Assembly (NCBI GenBank): GCA_948616425.1
Contig: CAPGBJ010000090.1
Span: forward strand, 29,836-93,835
Length of the DNA: 64,000 nucleotides
Reading direction: 5' to 3'
Source of the DNA: an uncultured Oscillospiraceae bacterium
GTDB lineage: Bacteria; Bacillota; Clostridia; Oscillospirales; Oscillospiraceae
In this document: positions 60,211 to 64,000 of the stretch, one piece after another
Layout: each line of letters starts with the position of its first letter
How positions within the stretch are numbered: the stretch's first letter is position 1
The notes under the pieces: model-generated
Databases searched by the model: none
Told to the model about the DNA's origin: nothing
The model's input: the letters and a program-made list of their open reading frames with translations, nothing else
Program-made: the position numbers and the translations under genes

Positions 60211-61260
60211 ATGAGCAAGGATATTGGAACACCCTTCGGCGTGACAAAAGAGGGCGAGGAGGTGCGGGAGCTGACCTTGGACAATGGGGCGATCTCCTGC
60301 AAAATCATCACCTTTGGGGCGGCGGTGCGCACCCTCACCGTTCCAGGTCGGGGCGGTCCGGTGGATGTGGTGCTGGGCTATGACACCCTGGCGGAGTACG
60401 AGGGCAACGGCGGCTTTTTCGGCGCGGTGGTGGGCCGTTATGCCAACCGTATCGCCGGAGGACTGTTCAACCTGAACGGGAGGGCGTATACTCTGGCCCG
60501 GAACGACGGCCCCAACCACCTCCACGGCGGGGAGGCGGGGTACTCCCACCGGGTGTGGACGGTGGAGGAGGCCGGCGCGGACCGGGCGGTCCTCACGCTG
60601 GACAGCCCCGACGGGGAGGAGGGCTACCCTGGTCATCTCCAGGCAAAGGTGACCTACGCGCTGGAGGGGAGTGCCCTGTCCGTTCATTATGAGGCGGTCA
60701 GCGACCAGGACACCCCATGCAACCTGACCAACCACAGCTATTTCAACCTGTCTGGACAGGGGAGCGGGGATGTGCTGGATCAGAAGATTCAGCTGTTCTG
60801 CTCCTCCTACACCCCAGCCGACGAGACCAGCATCCCCTTTGGACGGATCGACCCGGTGGAGGGTACCCCCATGGACCTGCGTGTCCCCACCCCTATCGGC
60901 GCCCATATTGGTGAGCCCTTCCAACAGCTGGTGTGGGGCCACGGCTACGACCACAACTTTGTGGTGGACGGTCAGCTCGGCGCTCTCCGTCCGGCAGCCC
61001 GGGTGTGCAGCGAGACCACCGGCGTGGTGATGGAGGTGGAGACCGACAGCCCCGGGGTGCAGTTCTACACCGCCAATTTTGTGGAGGACGGGCGGAAGGG
61101 CAAGGCGGGAGCACACTATGGGTTCCGTCACGGCTTCTGCTTGGAGACCCAGCACTTTCCGGACTCCCCCAATCAGCCCGGCTTTCCATCGGCTACCTTG
61201 AAGGCGGGGGGACGGTACAGCCAGACCACCAGGTTTCATTTCTCTGCGGAGAAAGCTTAG
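60211..61260 (+). CDS. galM: Aldose 1-epimerase
   Basis: A 349-residue mutarotase that interconverts alpha and beta anomers of galactose and other hexoses. Family motifs are RYANRIAGGLFNLNG, NHLHGGEAGYSHRVW, the catalytic His in NLTNHSYFNLSGQG, GYDHNFVV, and the Glu region ETQHFPDSPNQPGFPS. The ATG at 60211 lies eight bases from GAGGAGG; nearer and farther ATGs are less well spaced. It stands alone and diverges from glmS. Its TAG stop is at the boundary of mobile-element copy 3. Confidence 0.95.
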   Translation: MSKDIGTPFGVTKEGEEVRELTLDNGAISCKIITFGAAVRTLTVPGRGGPVDVVLGYDTLAEYEGNGGFFGAVVGRYANRIAGGLFNLNGRAYTLARNDGPNHLHGGEAGYSHRVWTVEEAGADRAVLTLDSPDGEEGYPGHLQAKVTYALEGSALSVHYEAVSDQDTPCNLTNHSYFNLSGQGSGDVLDQKIQLFCSSYTPADETSIPFGRIDPVEGTPMDLRVPTPIGAHIGEPFQQLVWGHGYDHNFVVDGQLGALRPAARVCSETTGVVMEVETDSPGVQFYTANFVEDGRKGKAGAHYGFRHGFCLETQHFPDSPNQPGFPSATLKAGGRYSQTTRFHFSAEKA

Positions 61261-61267
61261 GCGCTGT

Positions 61268-61420
61268 TTGAAAAATGGAACTATGCACAGTGGCGAGGGA
61301 TTTTTTGCCAGACAAGCACAATTTTTCGCAGGAATACTGGATGTATTGCAAGAAAAATTGGGGCAGTATGGCGGAAAAAGACCCGCCTCTTGGGCGTATT
61401 AACATTTTTCAAACGAGCCC
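61268..61420. mobile_element. MITE-like dispersed repeat, copy 3 (most complete)
   Basis: This is the fullest copy of the repeat seen at 34037 and 45026. It begins TTGAAAAATGG and ends CATTTTTCAAACGAGCCC, giving inverted ends of about ten bases. It is flanked by a perfect 10-base direct repeat, TAGGCGCTGT, at 61258-61267 and 61421-61430, which looks like a target-site duplication. The left direct repeat contains the galM stop codon. It encodes no protein. No matching transposase gene is in the window. Confidence 0.75.
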
Positions 61421-61616
61421 TAGGCGCTGTACCAACCGTCTCGGCATGTGCTTTTTGGTCCAAATCGCCCGTTGTTTTGTTGAAAATCTTGAAATATATT
61501 CAGTATTCTGGATTTGTTGCCCTGCAAACGGCGATTTTGCCTCACATATCTGCATGATTTGCCAAATGCCGTGACCTCTTAATTTTTGATTCTGAGAAAA
61601 AAGTTGAAAATACCCC

Positions 61617-61644
61617 TTGACAATTTCTGAGCATTTGCTATAAT
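61617..61644 (+). promoter_or_regulatory. Promoter of tRNA-Gln
   Basis: TTGACA (61617-61622), 16-base spacer, TATAAT (61639-61644). The bases from 61431 to 61616 hold no gene I can see. Confidence 0.8.
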
Positions 61645-61674
61645 AACATTCGTCCCTGCGAGAGCGGGGGCTAT

Positions 61675-61748
61675 AGCCGGATTGTGTAAGGGTAGCACGA
61701 CAGACTCTGACTCTGTTTGTGAGGGTTCGAATCCTTCTCCGGCTGCCA
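61675..61748 (+). tRNA. tRNA-Gln (CTG)
   Basis: Acceptor AGCCGGA/TCCGGCT with encoded CCA, D arm GTGT/GCAC, anticodon stem ACAGA/TCTGT with loop CTCTGAC (anticodon CTG), and T arm GAGGG/CCTTC around TTCGAAT. It reads glutamine CAG codons. Confidence 0.95.
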
Positions 61749-61751
61749 GTG

Positions 61752-61789
61752 ATAAGACAGACCAACTTCTGGTTGGTCTGTCTTATTTT
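61752..61789 (+). terminator. Terminator of tRNA-Gln
   Basis: ATAAGACAGACCAAC and GTTGGTCTGTCTTAT form a perfect 15-base-pair stem with a five-base loop, followed by TTTT, three bases past the tRNA. Confidence 0.9.
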
Positions 61790-61927
61790 ATCTCCGTACG
61801 GCCTATCTCAAGCTGCGCCCAGCCTTTCCGCATATAGAGACCCCCCGCCTGATTCGAGGGAATGAGGCGGGGGGATTTTTTGTCCGCTGGGCCGCAGCTG
61901 GGGGGCGTTCAGGGCAGACGGCAGGAC

Positions 61928-63013
61928 CTAGGAGCAGGGGGGAAGGGAGCCCTCCTGCCAGGTGTAACCCAGTTCTAAGAGCTGGGAGTCGGTATACAGA
62001 GCGCTGTTTTCCTCCTGAGATGCGGTCAGATCCAGATGACGCCAGCCCTGTTCTGTCTGCACCACATTCCAGAAGTGTGGGGTCCCATCTAGGTATCCCT
62101 GGGCCACCTGACAGGTCAGTTCCAGCTGCTGACACAGGGCGGCGTAGGCCAGAGAGAAGCCCTCGCTGCTGGCTGAGCCGCTGTGAAACAGGTCATAGGC
62201 GCTGTCACCCCCCTGGGGGTCAAAGACGCCGATCTGCCGCAGTGTGTGGGCGGCGGCCAGCGCCTGCCTCTGTCCGGACAGACCGGACAGATCGTGGGAC
62301 AGCCTTTCCAGTGACTGGGTCAGCTCCTCCTGTCGGGACTCCAGTTCAGACCGATCTAGAGGGTAGTCCAGTAGAATTTCTACAATGCGCTGCCGGCCGC
62401 TGTTGGGGTAGATGGATACAGAAATCTCGGGCATCCCCAGGGCGAAAGCGGGGGCGTCGTAGTAGGCCTGACGGGCCAGAGTTTGGATGAATTCTTCCCC
62501 CTCCTCGAAATAGCTGATGCGCAGGGTCCGCTCCGGGGCAAAGGCGGTCAGGGCGGTGCTCAACTCGCCGCGGATGGCGGTGACGCCAGTGGCCTGAACA
62601 ATGGAGGACACCTGCTCCCGGGTGCGGCGGTAGGTAATCTGAACGTCGGCCTGAAAATAGGTGACGACGGAGTTTACATGGTATTTGATGAATTCTACGC
62701 AGTAGGCGCCCAGCGGGTCCTCCTGGACGACCTCCAGACAGGCGTCTGCAAGGAAGGTCTCTACGTCCTCCGCGTCAGTATACAGCCGGATGGTCCCCTC
62801 CTCCATCCCGCCGCTGATGAAGTAGATCAGGGCGTTGACCAGCTCTTGGTAGCTGTCCGCCCGGAGGGTGGAGGGGTCTCCCTCGGTGGCGGGGGCGGTG
62901 TTGTGGGGGGTGACAGAGGTGTAATCTCGCTCCAGCAGGGAGGCGCAGCCGGAGAGCAGGAGGGAGAGGGTCACAATAGAGGCCAGGAGGGGCCGCCGGA
63001 GACAGCGGCCCAT
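61928..63013 (-). CDS. Transglutaminase-fold lipoprotein lacking the catalytic Cys
   Basis: A 361-residue exported lipoprotein: LLASIVTLSLLLSGC gives a lipobox with Cys22. The middle has two beta-rich stretches and a Glu/Gln-rich coiled coil (about 225-260, SRQEELTQSLERLSHDL). The C-terminal domain resembles transglutaminase-like cysteine proteases: GFSLAYAALCQQL stands where GxCxxYA is expected, then PHFWNVV and HLDLTAS supply His and Asp. The nucleophile is thus Ser, so it may be inactive and bind rather than cut. I start at 63013, which fits a normal lipoprotein signal, though the binding site is poor; a TTG at 63091 overlapping the LUD gene stop is the alternative. Confidence 0.7.
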   Translation of the reverse strand: MGRCLRRPLLASIVTLSLLLSGCASLLERDYTSVTPHNTAPATEGDPSTLRADSYQELVNALIYFISGGMEEGTIRLYTDAEDVETFLADACLEVVQEDPLGAYCVEFIKYHVNSVVTYFQADVQITYRRTREQVSSIVQATGVTAIRGELSTALTAFAPERTLRISYFEEGEEFIQTLARQAYYDAPAFALGMPEISVSIYPNSGRQRIVEILLDYPLDRSELESRQEELTQSLERLSHDLSGLSGQRQALAAAHTLRQIGVFDPQGGDSAYDLFHSGSASSEGFSLAYAALCQQLELTCQVAQGYLDGTPHFWNVVQTEQGWRHLDLTASQEENSALYTDSQLLELGYTWQEGSLPPCS

Positions 63014-63087
63014 TTTTTCAGCGGAGGGGCGGAAAAGGCCCCGTCCCCTGCCGGTATTCCGGCCCAGAGGGTGGGTTTTGGCCGGTG

Positions 63088-63678
63088 TCAATATCCTAGC
63101 TCCTCATCGACGAGGATGATCTCCATCGTCTCCACGTTTCGAGGTTTCTCCCACAGCACGACCAGCGCCCGGCAGCTGCGCTCGGGACTGTTGCAGTTGT
63201 AGCATTTGTCAGCCTTGACGGCACAGGGGGTCTTGAGACCCAGCCGCTGGCAGTTCTTAGGGGCGGCGATGTTTCGCGCCCGCCATAGAGCCTGGTCGTA
63301 GTCAGGGGCAATTTTGTTCTTCCCCACCACAAAATAGACCCGTTTATGGCCAAAGATGGTGGAGGCCACCCGATTGCCCACCCCGTCGATATTGACCAAC
63401 TCGCCGGTCTCGGCCAGTCCGTTGAGGGAACAGATGTACACATCAGTGGTTGCGGCCTGTTCCAGACCGTCCTTGTTCCAGTGCCATACCGCGTCGTTGT
63501 GGGCGGCCAGCCGGGGATAGAGCCCCATCTCCTGCACTGTCATGGAGCCGCCGAAGGCTACGCTTACCCCGTCGATCTGGCTGTCCAGATAGTGAGCGGC
63601 CTCCTCCTTGGTGGCAAAGACCTTGGGGGTGAAACCCCGCTGCTCCAGGTTTTTTGTCAGGTTGGTCCAATCTGTCAT
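63088..63678 (-). CDS. LUD-domain (LutC/YkgG-like) protein
   Basis: A 196-residue protein with the LUD fold: EEAAHYLDSQIDGVSVAFGGSMTVQEMGL, TDVYICSLNGLAETGELVNIDGVGNRVASTIFGHKRVYFVVGKNKI, and a C-terminal CYNCNSPERSCRALVVLWEKP with three to four cysteines that could bind a metal or Fe-S centre. LutC takes part in lactate oxidation with LutA/LutB; stand-alone versions like this have no proven role. The ATG at 63678 follows AAAGGGG. The next gene (lipoprotein) may be co-transcribed. Confidence 0.88.
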   Translation of the reverse strand: MTDWTNLTKNLEQRGFTPKVFATKEEAAHYLDSQIDGVSVAFGGSMTVQEMGLYPRLAAHNDAVWHWNKDGLEQAATTDVYICSLNGLAETGELVNIDGVGNRVASTIFGHKRVYFVVGKNKIAPDYDQALWRARNIAAPKNCQRLGLKTPCAVKADKCYNCNSPERSCRALVVLWEKPRNVETMEIILVDEELGY

Positions 63679-63739
63679 GATGAATACCCCTTTCAGTTTA
63701 TGATTGACGGTGGTATGTCCACCGGGTGCGTCTCCTGGC

Positions 63740-64000
63740 TTAGATGTCGTTCTTCTGATACCGCCGGAAACCCTGGCCCAGCACCTCGTGGGCGTTACAG
63801 ACAATGAGGAAGGCGTCGGGGTCCAGCTCGTGAATCAGGGCTTTCAGTGGGACAATCTGCCGCTGCTTAAAGGCGCACATGAGGACAAGCTTGTCCTGGC
63901 CGGTGAAGCTGCCCTCCCCGTGGAGAAAGGTAGTGCCCCGATCCAACTGCTTATCAATTGCTGCGGCCATGGGGCGGGGGTTGGAGGTGATGATATAGGC
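63740..64000 (-). CDS. YitT-family membrane protein (C-terminal part)
   Basis: The last 86 codons of a gene that enters from the right edge. The visible DUF2179 domain has GTTFLHGEGSFTGQDKLVLMCAFKQRQIVPLKALIHELDPDAFLIV and ends with EVLGQGFRRYQKNDI, exactly the end of YitT-type proteins. The N-terminal membrane helices lie outside the window. Role unknown. It is followed on the same strand by the LUD gene after 61 bases, so they may form an operon. Confidence 0.9.
   Translation of the reverse strand, partial: AYIITSNPRPMAAAIDKQLDRGTTFLHGEGSFTGQDKLVLMCAFKQRQIVPLKALIHELDPDAFLIVCNAHEVLGQGFRRYQKNDI

Noticed and set aside
58647..60383. 578-codon plus-strand frame across glmS, its ribozyme and galM
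   Set aside because: It runs antisense through glmS and the ribozyme and has no protein-like features.

Overview
The window reads as chromosomal DNA of a moderately GC-rich, low-density-intergenic Firmicute of class Clostridia, most like the Flavonifractor/Lawsonibacter/Intestinimonas group (Oscillospirales). The evidence is the infC-rpmI-rplT order with a Firmicute-type leader, a glmS ribozyme in front of glmS, AGGAGG ribosome binding sites, a BioY transporter, DUF421 (YetF)/DUF4363 and YitT-type proteins, and a PolA with a degenerate proofreading domain. The genus is an inference from gene content; no 16S rRNA gene lies here.

Layout. 1-9304 (minus strand): one operon related to the E. coli yehL/M/P/Q (molR) locus: SWIM zinc-finger protein, two tandem HEAT-type paralogues, MoxR AAA+ ATPase, DUF5682, a DUF4274-like protein and the first codons of a protein that is probably the VWA partner. 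9369-11864: a glycosyltransferase-TPR protein behind a Cys-rich, collagen-like surface protein. 11875-19926 (plus): a small unknown protein, a sugar-type solute-binding lipoprotein with no permease, a 1312-residue hybrid histidine kinase and a chemoreceptor. 20081-26144 (minus): glycolytic operon trmL-pgk-tpiA-gpmI-eno under one promoter. 26407-29394 (plus): a structured leader, cinA and a MATE exporter. 29406-31883 (minus): ECF sigma factor and its PepSY-containing anti-sigma factor; then bioY. 32825-34120: a YiiX-like amidase-fold protein, tRNA-Gly, and gene debris next to a mobile-element copy. 34118-39963 (minus): FMN-binding lipoprotein, a second chemoreceptor and a 1019-residue flagellin-like protein with a beta-helix-type insert.

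40243-47377: a VanZ-like protein, an acyltransferase-like protein, rplT-rpmI-infC (ATC start), a DnaA-box cluster, tsaD, rimI, and a tight five-gene operon of small membrane proteins with a YiiX-like protein and a CPBP protease. 47946-57902: polA, a cation/proton antiporter, carB-carA and the YetF/DUF4363 pair. 57921-61260: glmS with its ribozyme, diverging from galM. 61268-64000: a MITE-like element, tRNA-Gln, a transglutaminase-fold lipoprotein with Cys replaced by Ser, a LUD-domain protein and the end of a YitT-family protein.

The points most worth following up are: (i) short palindromic or inverted-repeat elements whose ends coincide with the TAG stop codon of the neighbouring gene at four places; (ii) the yeh-like MoxR/SWIM/DUF5682 locus with duplicated HEAT proteins; (iii) the collagen-like protein with a glycosyltransferase and a sigma-K-like promoter; (iv) the giant flagellin-like hybrid; (v) the uncharacterised five-gene membrane operon; and (vi) the DnaA-box cluster upstream of infC.
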